Assembly (NCBI RefSeq): GCF_004123195.1
Contig: NZ_SDLI01000004.1
Coordinates: 1-64,000 of the forward strand
Length of the DNA: 64,000 nt
Origin: Ammoniphilus sp. CFH 90114
Lineage (GTDB): Bacteria > Bacillota > Bacilli > Aneurinibacillales > RAOX-1
Reading direction: 5' to 3'
The stretch's first letter is position 1; each line of letters starts with the position of its first letter. The notes beneath the pieces are model-generated. The model did not search any database. It saw only the letters and a program-made list of their open reading frames with translations, and was not told where the DNA came from. Below are positions 31,945 through 40,869 of this stretch, one piece after another. A program made the translations under genes and the position numbers.

Positions 31945-33153
31945 TTAAACGATTATCGGAGATTCTGTGCCTGATTGCAACTTGCTAAGAACCAAAGCTA
32001 ATCGATCCATCCCTAGCTTAATCTTTTCGGGAGTGGAATGAGTAAAGTTGAGTCTCAGGGTGTTCAGTTGCGGATTACCCACATAGAACGGAGCCCCAGG
32101 AACGAAGGCTACCCCATTCTTCACCGCTTCCATTAGCAATTGAGTGGTGTCCACCTGTTCATCCAACGTAACCCAAAGGAACATCCCCCCTTGAGGTTCT
32201 ACCCAAGAGATGGAGGAAGTTGGGATGCTCTTAAGGTAATCTTGCATGATCGTCATTCGCTGGTAATACTCGACCCGAAGCATCTCAATATGACCTTTTA
32301 GATCAAAATCCTCCACGAGGTAGTAAAGGGCCTGCTGATCAAGTGAACTGGAATGAAGATCTGCACATTGCTTGGCTTGAGCCATCATGCGAATGACTTG
32401 GTATGGACCTGTCACCCAACCCGTTCTTAAAGCGGGAACGACCGTCTTAGAAAAGGTGCTCGTATACATGACGTGTGTTCTTCCTTCATCCATAGCTGCT
32501 AATGGAGTGTAGGTCTGGTCTTGCTTGAACTGAATCTCGCCATACGGATCATCCTCGAATATGAGAACATTATACTTGTAGGCAAGCTTAAGCAGATGCT
32601 CTCTTCTCTCATTGCTCCACACTTTCCCCTCAGGATTCGAGAAGGTCGGAACCACATAAACAAACTTAGGTCGAAGCTTTTTCATCTTCTGTTCTAGATC
32701 TTCTGGATCCATCCCGTCTTTATCCCCGTCCACCGGGACAATCTGAGCTTCGAAAGATTGGAAAACCTGAATGGCAGCTAAATAAGTAGGATTTTCGGTC
32801 AGAATGACATCACCAGGTGAGATCATCACACGAGTAAAGAGATCAATCGCTTGCTGAGAGCCGGTGGTTAGAAGAATATTATCCGCCTTCGACTCAATTC
32901 CCTTAGTCTTCATGGAGTCGCTTAACCACGAACGAAGAGGCAAGTAGCCTTCTGTAAGACCATATTGCAAAGAGCTCTTACCTGAAGCAAATACCTTCTG
33001 ATACGCCTTCTCAACCTCACCTATAGGAAAATAATCTTCAAACGGAAGCCCTCCGGCAAAAGAAATCACATCTCCTTGTTGAATAATACTAAGGAGTTCA
33101 CGAACTGCTGAAGATTTAAACATTTTTACACGGTCTGCAAAAGGATATCTCAT
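31945..33153 (-). CDS. PLP-dependent aminotransferase (class I/II, AADAT/LysN-like)
   Basis: This 402-residue fold-type I aminotransferase has the PLP lysine in STFSKTVVPALRTGW, cofactor contacts LLTTGSQQAIDLF and LIFEDDPYGEIQF, and the substrate arginine near LNTLRLNFTHS. The N-terminus DVISFAGGLPFEDYFPI is typical of the 2-aminoadipate/aromatic aminotransferase branch related to MocR C-terminal domains, here without a DNA-binding part. The specificity cannot be settled. It is first of a two-gene unit with the YlmA-type ATPase. Confidence 0.87.
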   Translation of the reverse strand: MRYPFADRVKMFKSSAVRELLSIIQQGDVISFAGGLPFEDYFPIGEVEKAYQKVFASGKSSLQYGLTEGYLPLRSWLSDSMKTKGIESKADNILLTTGSQQAIDLFTRVMISPGDVILTENPTYLAAIQVFQSFEAQIVPVDGDKDGMDPEDLEQKMKKLRPKFVYVVPTFSNPEGKVWSNERREHLLKLAYKYNVLIFEDDPYGEIQFKQDQTYTPLAAMDEGRTHVMYTSTFSKTVVPALRTGWVTGPYQVIRMMAQAKQCADLHSSSLDQQALYYLVEDFDLKGHIEMLRVEYYQRMTIMQDYLKSIPTSSISWVEPQGGMFLWVTLDEQVDTTQLLMEAVKNGVAFVPGAPFYVGNPQLNTLRLNFTHSTPEKIKLGMDRLALVLSKLQSGTESPIIV

Positions 33154-33507
33154 ACTTGCACCCCTACCTTTTCTTTTCTGAATAATCCAATGTTTTAAAA
33201 CAAAATACCATATATTTTAACTTATGGCTAGTCGTCCGAACTGAGAGTTGATAAATAGCAGGAGGATTTTCCCCTATTTTAAAAATCGCTAGAAAGAGGG
33301 CCAAAATAGGCGTAAATGTTTCCGTTATCTTCAACCAAGACCCCTATTTCTTTAGAAAAGGAGAGAATAAACGGAAATCTTTCCGTTATTTAGGGCGAAA
33401 AACGGTCCACTTTGAATATAAAGGAAAATTCTCCGCTTATGACCACACCGCCCCTCCATTATTTCTTTTATTTAACCTTAGCATACTTTCCTATTGATGG
33501 AAAAGAA
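33154..33507. other. Intergenic region carrying short-hairpin repeats
   Basis: No gene. The stretch 33313-33440 holds three copies of the interspersed hairpin repeat described separately. The rest is AT-rich spacer upstream of the aminotransferase gene, with no clear promoter boxes. Confidence 0.55.
33313..33440. repeat. Interspersed hairpin repeat, three units about 52 bases apart
   Basis: Units begin at about 33313 (half unit, TTTCCGTTAT), 33369 (AACGGAAA/TTTCCGTT, perfect 8-bp arms, 2-base loop) and 33418 (TAAAGGAAAATTCTCCGCTTAT). The same elements recur at 56731-56917, with ATAAAGGAAAATTCTCCGC here and ATAAAGGAAAATCCTCCCC there nearly identical. Confidence 0.7.
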
Positions 33508-33531
33508 AAAAGACCGGATCACCGGTCTTTA
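33508..33531 (-). terminator. Terminator of the sulfate assimilation operon
   Basis: AAAGACCGG (33509-33517) and CCGGTCTTT (33522-33530) form a perfect hairpin with a 4-base loop. On the minus strand it continues into TTTTTCTTTT. It overlaps the last codons of cysC. Confidence 0.85.
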
Positions 33532-34137
33532 AGATAGAATGGATCGAGATTGAAGATATAGGATCACACGGTCGACACTCTGTTCAATCGTGAGCAGATC
33601 CGTTTCAACCACAAGCTCAGGAGCTACAGGCTCTTCGTAAGGGGAGGATATTCCCGTGAAATCGGGGATTTCACCTTTTCTCGCTTTGGCATAGAGCCCC
33701 TTTGGATCACGGTTTTCACACTCATCTAGAGAACATTTCACATAGACTTCGACGAACTCGCCCGTCTCTAATAGATCTCTAGCTACTTGTCTATCTTCAC
33801 GAAATGGCGAGATAAAGGCGGTAATCGCAATAATTCCAGCGTCCACGAACAGCTTTGATACTTCTGCGATACGACGAATGTTTTCCTTCCGGTCATCCGC
33901 TGAGAATCCTAGATCCTTATTCAACCCATGACGAACGTTATCCCCATCAAGGGTATAGCTTTTTAACCCCATCTCATATAATCGCTTCTCTACCGCATTC
34001 GCTAAGGTCGATTTTCCCGCTCCCGATAATCCGGTAAACCAGAGCACGCAGCTGCGGTGACCATTCAAGCGTTGACGATCTTGTTTTCCGATGGTGGCGT
34101 TATGCCATACAATATGAGTTGCCGCTTGTTTTGTCAT
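33529..34137 (-). CDS. cysC: Adenylyl-sulfate kinase
   Basis: This 202-residue APS kinase converts adenylyl sulfate to 3'-phosphoadenylyl sulfate with ATP. The P-loop GLSGAGKST is at 36-44. Other family signatures are [44 protein letters not shown] and [17 protein letters not shown]. It is last in the sat-cysC order, 18 bases after sat, with GGAGGAGAAAAG before its ATG. Confidence 0.95.
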   Translation of the reverse strand: MTKQAATHIVWHNATIGKQDRQRLNGHRSCVLWFTGLSGAGKSTLANAVEKRLYEMGLKSYTLDGDNVRHGLNKDLGFSADDRKENIRRIAEVSKLFVDAGIIAITAFISPFREDRQVARDLLETGEFVEVYVKCSLDECENRDPKGLYAKARKGEIPDFTGISSPYEEPVAPELVVETDLLTIEQSVDRVILYLQSRSILS

Positions 34138-34155
34138 CTTTTCTCCTCCTCGTTT

Positions 34156-35301
34156 CTACGAATAAGACTCCACTCGCATCCCGCGAATTAAGACCTCTAC
34201 AACTTCCTTGCGACTGAATTCTTGTGGAGGAATTTCCCCGTTGCTGAGCATCTCTCGGACCTTAGTCCCGGAAAGAATCAACCGATCCTCGGCACCATGC
34301 GGGCAGGTCTTGGTAGAAGCCATGTTGCCGCACTTCTTGCAGAAGAAGCTGTGCTCGAAGAACAGAGGTTGGATACCAAGATCTTCGGCAGTAAAGTGAT
34401 GAAAGATCAGCTGAGCGTCATAGGTACCGTAGTAGTTGCCAACTCCCGCATGATCTCGACCTACGATGAAGTGTGTGCAGCCATAGTTTTTACGTACCAT
34501 AGCATGGAAGATGGCTTCACGTGGGCCGGCGTATCGCATCGCAGCAGGGAAAACAGCGAGAAATACTCGATCCTTTGGATAATAGTTCTCAAGCAATACC
34601 TGATAACTTTCCATTCTCACATCAGCAGGGATATCATCAGACTTGGTTTCACCGACGAGTGGATTTAAGAACAATCCATCGACAATCTCGAGCGCGCACT
34701 TCTGAATATATTCATGGGCACGATGGACAGGATTTCGCGTCTGGAAGCCGACCACAGTTTTCCATCCTTTTTCCTCAAACACCGTTCTTGTCTCCGCTGG
34801 GTCTAGATAAAACTCTTTAAATTGATTGACTTCTGGTCGACGCACCATCACAATGGGACCGCCGATGTAAACGTCAGGTCTCTCAAGCATTTTCTTTACA
34901 CCTGGATGAGCCGAATCTGTCGTGCGATAGACCTTTTCCGCCTCGTTCTGTTTATCCGGGCGATAGATATCTTCAAGGTCCAGCACACCATAAACGACTC
35001 CATTATGTACAAGCTTGACTTGATCCCCCATTTCAAGGGCAGCCGCCTTCTCTTCTGTTACCGGCAGGGTAATCGGGATACTCCAGATATGTCCGCTGGT
35101 TAGGAGCATGTTTTCCACGACGGATATGTAATCCTTCTCTGTTAAGAATCCTGTAATCGGACTATAGGCCCCAATTGCAATGAGTTCTAGATCAGACAAA
35201 GCAAAGCCATCAAGTTCCACTTCTTTTGTAATCTTGGAATAATCGAACTCCAAATCGATGCGGTGGATCAATTCTCCACCATGTGGTTGACTTAAACTCA
35301 T
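34156..35301 (-). CDS. sat: Sulfate adenylyltransferase
   Basis: This 381-residue ATP sulfurylase of the monomeric bacterial Sat type makes adenylyl sulfate from ATP and sulfate. The nucleotide-binding signatures [12 protein letters not shown] and [17 protein letters not shown] are intact, as is [22 protein letters not shown]-terminal zinc-like cluster [16 protein letters not shown] is present, as in Bacillus enzymes. It lies between cysH (28 bases) and cysC. Confidence 0.95.
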   Translation of the reverse strand: MSLSQPHGGELIHRIDLEFDYSKITKEVELDGFALSDLELIAIGAYSPITGFLTEKDYISVVENMLLTSGHIWSIPITLPVTEEKAAALEMGDQVKLVHNGVVYGVLDLEDIYRPDKQNEAEKVYRTTDSAHPGVKKMLERPDVYIGGPIVMVRRPEVNQFKEFYLDPAETRTVFEEKGWKTVVGFQTRNPVHRAHEYIQKCALEIVDGLFLNPLVGETKSDDIPADVRMESYQVLLENYYPKDRVFLAVFPAAMRYAGPREAIFHAMVRKNYGCTHFIVGRDHAGVGNYYGTYDAQLIFHHFTAEDLGIQPLFFEHSFFCKKCGNMASTKTCPHGAEDRLILSGTKVREMLSNGEIPPQEFSRKEVVEVLIRGMRVESYS

Positions 35302-35329
35302 AGGTTTCTCCTCCTAATTTTCTGTTTTA

Positions 35330-36037
35330 TTATAGATGCAATCCACACTCTGTTTTCTTCGTTTGAGCCCAACGACCAGCTCTTGAATCTCCTCCACCCT
35401 CGACCGGCAACGTACAGGTTTCACAGCCAATACTCGGATAGCCTTGATCATGCAGCACGTTATAAGTTAGCTGATAAAGCGTGATATAGTTCCATACGTC
35501 CTCCCATGTCCAGTGGATCAGAGGACAAAGCTTAAGAGACTCAAATTTACGGTCCTTATTCACAAATTGCGTGTTCGCACGTGTCGGAGACTGTTCTCTT
35601 CTCAAACCCGACAGCCAGGCACGTGAGCCTTGTAAAGCGCGGTTAAGCGGCTCCACCTTGCGAATCTGACAACATACATCAGGCTTAGTCTTCCAGAGTT
35701 CATCTCCATATTGCTGCGCTTGTTGCTCAAGGCTTAGTTCAGACTCTAACAGCTCGATCCGCAGCTCAGGATATCTCTCCTTGACCCGATCAATGAGCTC
35801 GTACGTTTCTTTAAAGTGCTTATGGGTGTCAAGGAAGATAATTTTTGCGTCTTTTCGGACTTTGTAAATCAGATCAATCAAGACGACTCCTTCCGCTCCA
35901 AAGCTGCAAGCATAGACCAAATCATCTTGAAAGGTTTGGTACCCCCATCTTAGAACATCCAGTGCGTCCTTTTGCTCAAGTTCCGCATTGATTTGTTCAT
36001 ATTGTTCATCAGTTAACCCATGATAAGAAACCGTCAT
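35330..36037 (-). CDS. cysH: Phosphoadenylyl/adenylyl-sulfate reductase
   Basis: This 235-residue reductase produces sulfite from PAPS or APS using thioredoxin. The PP-loop YACSFGAEGVVLID and the C-terminal catalytic cysteine in KKTECGLHL are present. The paired cysteines VCCQIRK and CETC would bind a [4Fe-4S] cluster, which typically marks enzymes that also accept APS. It is first of the cysH-sat-cysC set. AGGAGAGGAAAG precedes the ATG. Confidence 0.94.
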   Translation of the reverse strand: MTVSYHGLTDEQYEQINAELEQKDALDVLRWGYQTFQDDLVYACSFGAEGVVLIDLIYKVRKDAKIIFLDTHKHFKETYELIDRVKERYPELRIELLESELSLEQQAQQYGDELWKTKPDVCCQIRKVEPLNRALQGSRAWLSGLRREQSPTRANTQFVNKDRKFESLKLCPLIHWTWEDVWNYITLYQLTYNVLHDQGYPSIGCETCTLPVEGGGDSRAGRWAQTKKTECGLHL

Positions 36038-36111
36038 GCTTTCCTCTCCTTATATTTTTATTTTCATATACGAATACTCGGGTTTATGATCAAAAAGAAA
36101 AGAGGAAATCC

Positions 36112-36885
36112 TCAATTCTTTTCTGCAAGTCCATTCAACCTATCCTTAGCGTCCTTCACCGTTCCGGTCAACCACGTCGAAATAAGTGGATGCGGAAGAA
36201 GCGCTTCCCCTGAATAGTGAGATTCTACCCCTTGCAAACGTCGTGGAATGGCGATCTTCGTGAAGTATCCCTCACTAAGGAAAAAGGGAACAACGATCAA
36301 CCTGCCTTTCTTCGACAGTTCACCTGCTCGCTCGCGAATCCGATCGGGGTGGAAGGTCGCATAGGACACCTCCCTAAACCCAAAACGTTCCTTTATATCA
36401 TCGATAAGCGTACTCATTAATTGTTCCCATCGCTGGTGGAATCCTTCCACTTCACTCCCATGACCAATCAACAGCAAGCTCTCTCGTGAAGGATCCATAC
36501 TTAATGATCTAATCCTCTCTATCAGAATCTCCTTTACCAACGGATGAGACTCTAGAGGAGAGCACCAGATGAATCTCGCCTTAGAGGGGATCACTTCTAG
36601 ATCTGTGGGAATAGGGGAACGAGGAATAAGTCCGAGAGCATATTGGATTTCATGAAGATGAGTACTTCCCATTGTAAGAAAGAGCGGGACTGTTAGAATA
36701 CAATTAATTCCGCTCCTCTCCAAACGTTGAATCCCCTCTTCAATCGATTTACCAGGGACCGCCTCAAGATAAACTGTCTCCACAGGAAGATCGATGGCAG
36801 CTTGCCGAACCGACATCTCAATCTGATCGATCCAACCTTGATCAGGTGATCCATGTGAGATCACAAGTACTCCTGTTTTCACCAA
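36112..36885 (-). CDS. Sirohydrochlorin chelatase (CbiX/SirB-like)
   Basis: This 257-residue class II chelatase has two similar halves. VISHGSPDQGW near residue 10 and LLIGHGSEVEGF near 130 contain the paired metal-binding histidines, and VYLEAVPGKSIEEGIQRL and GRLIVVPFFLSEGYF fit the fold. It inserts iron into sirohydrochlorin to give siroheme for sulfite reductase, matching YlnE in the Bacillus cys operon. The 74-base gap to cysH contains no terminator, so they are probably co-transcribed. Confidence 0.88.
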   Translation of the reverse strand: MVKTGVLVISHGSPDQGWIDQIEMSVRQAAIDLPVETVYLEAVPGKSIEEGIQRLERSGINCILTVPLFLTMGSTHLHEIQYALGLIPRSPIPTDLEVIPSKARFIWCSPLESHPLVKEILIERIRSLSMDPSRESLLLIGHGSEVEGFHQRWEQLMSTLIDDIKERFGFREVSYATFHPDRIRERAGELSKKGRLIVVPFFLSEGYFTKIAIPRRLQGVESHYSGEALLPHPLISTWLTGTVKDAKDRLNGLAEKN

Positions 36886-36901
36886 TGCCCTTCCTCCCTA
36901 T

Positions 36902-37009
36902 CTACTTGGTCCATAAACGCTCTAATTCATTGTAACTTAAATCTAATGCCATGCACATGAAGGGAAGGAATAATACTTTCACCCATTTTCTCATTTTCTG
37001 TCTTACCAT
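36902..37009 (-). CDS. Small ORF, 35 residues, in the sulfate cluster
   Basis: ATG 37009 lies 7 bases after GAGGAGGA. The product MVRQKMRKWVKVLFLPFMCM, then ALDLSYNELERLWTK, is short, basic and amphipathic, with a plausible membrane-associated helix. It lies between the promoter and the chelatase gene, 16 bases ahead of the latter's start. The good ribosome site and position support translation. The function is unknown. Confidence 0.55.
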   Translation of the reverse strand: MVRQKMRKWVKVLFLPFMCMALDLSYNELERLWTK

Positions 37010-37052
37010 GTCCATTCCTCCTCTTCTCAATTCCGACTTACTAGATAAGAAT

Positions 37053-37081
37053 AATATATTTTATAACTTGCCTATTGTCAA
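37053..37081 (-). promoter_or_regulatory. Sigma-A promoter of the cys/siroheme operon
   Basis: TTGACA (37081-37076), a 17-base spacer and TATATT (37058-37053) on the minus strand lie 44 bases before the small ORF. No S-box or T-box element is visible in the leader. Confidence 0.65.
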
Positions 37082-37137
37082 TACATTCTTCTTTTTCCTA
37101 TAAGTTAAGTTGGAATTAGAACGATAAAGAGGCTAAC

Positions 37138-37794
37138 TTATTGCAATGACCCTCTGCTTGTCTGTATCGCTTGGCTCATCAGCCTTGCGGCTTCTTTGCT
37201 CCTTGTCTCCAGATTGCCTTCTTTTGTCCACTGTAGAAAACGGTCATCTAACATGGCTGTAAGCAAACTCCTTTTAACATCAGGCAAGAGGTCAAGCCCT
37301 AAGATTTCTTTTCGTTGTTGGCCCAGAAACTCAAGGTACTCTCCATATTCCTGCCCAATCCAAGATTCCATCTGCTTACGCATCTTCCTAGACAATCCTG
37401 GACTTTTCCCCCCGGTGGAAATGGCAATCTGTAGATCCCCTCTCGTGACAAGAGAAGGAACGGTAAACGTACATAGGTCCGGGCGATCTACCACATTGAT
37501 CCATTGATAAGCGCGCTTAGCCTGATAGATCTGAACATTCACCTCCGGATCATTCGTCGCAGCAATAATGAAGGACGCCCCGTGCAAGTCTTCTTCCTGA
37601 AACTCACGCGCGATATACTTCAGTTTGCCTAGAGCGGCCCAGCTCTTAATCGAATCCGTACATTCAGGACTTATCACCGTTATTTCCGCTCCTGTGTTCA
37701 CGAATCCCCTAATTTTTCTTTCGGCTACCCGCCCGCCTCCTATAACCACGAGACGCTGCCCGGTTAGCTTCATCATCATTGGGTAGTTCTTCAT
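37138..37794 (-). CDS. Precorrin-2 dehydrogenase (YlnF/Met8-like)
   Basis: This 218-residue protein oxidises precorrin-2 to sirohydrochlorin with NAD. It has an N-terminal Rossmann fold with VVIGGGRVAERKIRGFVNTG and a conserved Asp in NVVDRPDLCTFTVP, followed by GGKSPGLSRKMRKQM of the dimerisation domain. The C-terminal uroporphyrinogen methyltransferase part of CysG is absent. The matching SUMT gene (YlnD in Bacillus) is not in this cluster. It lies upstream of the cys promoter as a separate transcript. Confidence 0.9.
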   Translation of the reverse strand: MKNYPMMMKLTGQRLVVIGGGRVAERKIRGFVNTGAEITVISPECTDSIKSWAALGKLKYIAREFQEEDLHGASFIIAATNDPEVNVQIYQAKRAYQWINVVDRPDLCTFTVPSLVTRGDLQIAISTGGKSPGLSRKMRKQMESWIGQEYGEYLEFLGQQRKEILGLDLLPDVKRSLLTAMLDDRFLQWTKEGNLETRSKEAARLMSQAIQTSRGSLQ

Positions 37795-37890
37795 TTTCGT
37801 TTTTGCCCCCTAAAACTTATATCCACTTAAAGATAAACGCCTAGATCCTCTGTTGAATAAGATGTCAACAGAAGGAGGGATAACATCCAT

Positions 37891-38442
37891 ATGAAAGAAA
37901 TGAACGATCCCCTACGGAATTTGCATGAAGCTACCGAAAAACTATCAAAATTGAACTGGACCAACCAAAATCCTTGGTCAGCCCTTCATCAGGTACAAGA
38001 TATCTTTAATCATGAGTTCTGGAATAATCTAGGTCAGCTTTCCTCGTATGCAACCCCAGCTCCCCATGATGGAGAAACCGAGAGCACGCCACCCGTGTCG
38101 AGACACAACCCAGCTAATCTTCCAGTCGACATCTTTCAGACCTTGAGCAAAGTGATTGTATGCTGTGAAATACCTGGCCTTGATCGGAATAGCTTAAAGC
38201 TATCTATTTCTCAGGGAAGCCTCTTATCCATTAAAGGGAAAATTAAAGGACATGACTTGTCCGAATACCAGGTATCCAAGGAACGCAATTACGGTTCATT
38301 TCAGCGCAAAATTCAGCTACCCGTCCCCGTTATGGCCAGCGGAGTCCAGACCGTCTATAAGGACGGATTACTCGAAGTCCAGTTTAGCAGACAATCGGGT
38401 GATGTAGGAGATAATAGCTGGAATGTCACTTGTGACCTTTAA
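37891..38442 (+). CDS. Hsp20/alpha-crystallin family protein, spore-coat-like
   Basis: This 183-residue protein has an N-terminal variable part of about 80 residues and an alpha-crystallin domain at about 85-180. The domain shows LPVDIFQTLSKVIVCCEIPG, LSIKGKIKG, YQVSKERNYGSFQRKIQLP and VYKDGLLEVQF. The Glu/Arg and GxLEV motifs are as in Hsp20. Divergent Hsp20 proteins of this length are common as spore-coat or sporulation proteins (CotM-like) in Bacillales. The start ATG follows GAAGGAGGGATAACATCCAT. Confidence 0.82.
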   Translation: MKEMNDPLRNLHEATEKLSKLNWTNQNPWSALHQVQDIFNHEFWNNLGQLSSYATPAPHDGETESTPPVSRHNPANLPVDIFQTLSKVIVCCEIPGLDRNSLKLSISQGSLLSIKGKIKGHDLSEYQVSKERNYGSFQRKIQLPVPVMASGVQTVYKDGLLEVQFSRQSGDVGDNSWNVTCDL

Positions 38443-38449
38443 ACCTTTA

Positions 38450-38496
38450 AGCCGTCACGTGAGAGGGGTTCCTCTTTACGACGGCTTCTATTTTTT
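38450..38496 (+). terminator. Terminator after the Hsp20-like gene
   Basis: AGCCGTC (38450-38456) pairs with GACGGCT (38480-38486). An inner AGAGG/CCTCT pair extends the stem, followed by TTCTATTTTTT. It also overlaps the end of the convergent patatin gene. Confidence 0.75.
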
Positions 38497-39409
38497 AGAT
38501 CATCTTTTTCTTCCTTGGTCGATACATCTTAATATATTGCTCAAAGCTCCACTTGGCAAGAAAGTGTTCAGCGGATTGTCTCCCCAATGCAACGAGCTTC
38601 TGTTTTTCCTCAGTGGAGAGCTTAAACTGCGTAACCCCCACCTCAATACCTTCAATAAAGATGGTGCGTGCTGCACTATGTTTATCTATATATCGGTTAT
38701 CGTGACCATCCATCATCGTCCGAACTAATTCCACAGCTAAATGCAACGGTCCTTTCAATCTGCTAGTTGTCCTGTCCTTGCTTTTCCCAGGTAGACGAAA
38801 CCCAAAGGTTGGCCAACGAGGTTGGTCTTTATCATCAAAGATCCAGATCGGATAATTGCTTAGTATCGCTCCATCTACTATAACATTACCCTGAAGACAC
38901 AAGGGTCTAAAAAAGAAGGGAATGGAACAACTCAACCGAGCTGCTCGTGCTAAAGGGAATGTGGCCGGGTTTATTCCATATTGCGGTAAGTCATCAGGTA
39001 AGATACACATGCGGTTTTGCGTAACATCAGCCGCCACAATTTTTAATCGATCCTTTGGTAGATCTCCAAAAGTCATCTTCCCAATCTGGCGAAGGTGGGC
39101 ATTCAACCAATCTTCAAGAGTACATAAATTATAGATGCCATTATACAAGGTCAAACCTGCCCACGGCCCTAGATAAGGGATGCGGCAAATTCCTTTCCTA
39201 CGTTCAAGCTGATCAAAGGGGAATTGCAGGAATAGACGCGACACTTCTTTTCCCGTAAAACCAGCAGCCAGCATCGTGGCTATAATGGACCCCGCTGACG
39301 TGCCCGCAATCCGCTCCCATTGATACCCTGCTTCCTCCATTCTTTCGATTGCCCCCAAGAAGGCTAGCCCTTTAATTCCCCCTCCTTCAAATACCGCATC
39401 GGCCTTCAT
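38495..39409 (-). CDS. Patatin-like phospholipase
   Basis: This 304-residue protein has the catalytic dyad of patatins: oxyanion loop GGGIKG (9-14), nucleophile elbow GTSAGS (39-44) and the aspartate in VDGAILSNYP (DGA). It is expected to be a cytoplasmic or membrane-associated lipid acyl hydrolase. YqhO-like proteins of Bacillales have the same layout. It is a single gene with AGGAGG before the ATG. Confidence 0.88.
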   Translation of the reverse strand: MKADAVFEGGGIKGLAFLGAIERMEEAGYQWERIAGTSAGSIIATMLAAGFTGKEVSRLFLQFPFDQLERRKGICRIPYLGPWAGLTLYNGIYNLCTLEDWLNAHLRQIGKMTFGDLPKDRLKIVAADVTQNRMCILPDDLPQYGINPATFPLARAARLSCSIPFFFRPLCLQGNVIVDGAILSNYPIWIFDDKDQPRWPTFGFRLPGKSKDRTTSRLKGPLHLAVELVRTMMDGHDNRYIDKHSAARTIFIEGIEVGVTQFKLSTEEKQKLVALGRQSAEHFLAKWSFEQYIKMYRPRKKKMI

Positions 39410-39485
39410 CGTTGATTCCTCCTTCTTGTGGCCTGATACATTTTATCAGAAAAAAAGAAGGAGTATACCATTTTATGTAAAACAA

Positions 39486-39788
39486 TTACAAAATTCGAAA
39501 GCGTTTTAGATGATCGAGTAATCCTTCACTCTCAAGTATCACTTGCTGTCTTTCTCCTAGTAAATCAAAATGGGGATAGCCCAATCGTTGATGAATCCAC
39601 TCTTTCTTCAAGTCGTACTTCATCCCCCACGCAATTAATCTTTCTATATCCGCACATCCTGCCTTTGTCACCGTCTTCATCTCTGGAAAACGAGGGTGCT
39701 GCCAGTAATGAGTTAGAAATGCCACTTCTCCAGCAGCCACACGCTGCTTCCAGAGATTCAATTCTTCACGCTTAATACCGAAAGCCAT
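39486..39788 (-). CDS. YneQ-like conserved protein
   Basis: This 100-residue protein begins MAFGIKREELNLWKQRV and has FLTHYWQHPRFPEMKTVTK, then YPHFDLLGERQQVILESEGL. This closely follows the pattern I recall for Bacillus YneQ, a conserved protein of unknown function. It is cytoplasmic and has no signal or helix. It is a lone gene. Confidence 0.75.
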   Translation of the reverse strand: MAFGIKREELNLWKQRVAAGEVAFLTHYWQHPRFPEMKTVTKAGCADIERLIAWGMKYDLKKEWIHQRLGYPHFDLLGERQQVILESEGLLDHLKRFRIL

Positions 39789-39866
39789 TAGTCTAGTCCT
39801 ACTCCTTTTCTACCCATTTTGTCCCATTCTTCTCTAACCTATGTTAATTGTTTTTGTTCCAATAGG

Positions 39867-40802
39867 CTAGGAAAACCTGACAAGCAGAAGGTATAAAAGA
39901 GGAATGGTGACGAAGGCCAGAACCGTCGAAATCATTACCCCTATCGAACCAAAACTCGCATCGCCTCCGTATTTTTGGGCGAACAACGGGGTTGTGGGTG
40001 CCGACGGCATCCCCGTCAAAAGCACGGCTACCATCAGCACTTCAGGATGAACACCAAGATAGGTAAAAGGGAATAAAAGAAGAGGAAGAAGCAGGAGCTT
40101 CACGCCTGTTGCCACCCATAGATGCTGATCTTTTCCTAACCGAACAACCTCTTCCCAGCGTAGATTTCCTAGTAAGCTTCCAAGTAACACCATCGATAAG
40201 GGAATAGTAGTTGAACCTAGACTGTGGAGTAGATAGGAAAAGGGAGAGGGCCAGGCAGCAGGAATGCAGAGGAACAAGAGTCCGCCTAACGTGGCTAGGA
40301 CTCCTGGGTTCAGACAGAGGGTTTTCCAAGAAAAAGAATCCTTTGACTTCGCCATCAGATAGATGCCGTACGTCCAAATCAGGACAAGGAAAGGCAAATT
40401 GAACAGAGCGGCAAAAGCAATCCCTGATTCTGCTAAGAGTGCAAAGCAGATGGCATATCCTAAGAACCCTTGATTTCCAAACACCATTAACCCTTGGAAG
40501 ACTCCTTGTCTTGATTCAGGTAATCTGTACTTCCTCACCCATAGCCAAGCCAGCATACAACCTAACCCTAAAGCCAAACAAGATAAGAATAATAACCAAG
40601 CCAGCTGTACAACAAGCTCGTTAGTAAGGGGAAAATCCATGGAATAGAGGATGAGCGCAGGCAGCGTAATATAGAGGACTAGTTGGGTGATCGCCCGATC
40701 AGCAGACGGATCTAAGATCGAGCTTTTTTTTGCTGCTATCCCTATAGCCGTTATACTATACAGGACGAGTAACTCCTGAAAAAAAGACGAAAATTCGCCC
40801 AC
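39867..40802 (-). CDS. AEC (auxin efflux carrier) family transporter
   Basis: The protein is 311 residues long from the GTG at 40802, 8 bases after GGAGG. A GTG at 40811 overlaps the ribosome site. It has about ten hydrophobic helices in two similar halves. Family features include PALILYSMDFPLTNE, FGNQGFLGYAICFAL and GMPSAPTTPLFAQKYGGD, where the crossing-loop prolines lie. Bacterial AEC proteins export or import organic and amino acids. The substrate is unknown. Confidence 0.88.
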   Translation of the reverse strand: MGEFSSFFQELLVLYSITAIGIAAKKSSILDPSADRAITQLVLYITLPALILYSMDFPLTNELVVQLAWLLFLSCLALGLGCMLAWLWVRKYRLPESRQGVFQGLMVFGNQGFLGYAICFALLAESGIAFAALFNLPFLVLIWTYGIYLMAKSKDSFSWKTLCLNPGVLATLGGLLFLCIPAAWPSPFSYLLHSLGSTTIPLSMVLLGSLLGNLRWEEVVRLGKDQHLWVATGVKLLLLPLLLFPFTYLGVHPEVLMVAVLLTGMPSAPTTPLFAQKYGGDASFGSIGVMISTVLAFVTIPLLYLLLVRFS

Positions 40803-40869
40803 AAAAAACACCTCCTCCCTATGTCTATGTTTAGAAATTAAATAGGTGAGAAGGTGCTGTTTTATAAGA

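Noticed and set aside
36886-37137. S-box riboswitch ahead of the cys genes
   Set aside because: The leader is too short and lacks the conserved S-box stems.
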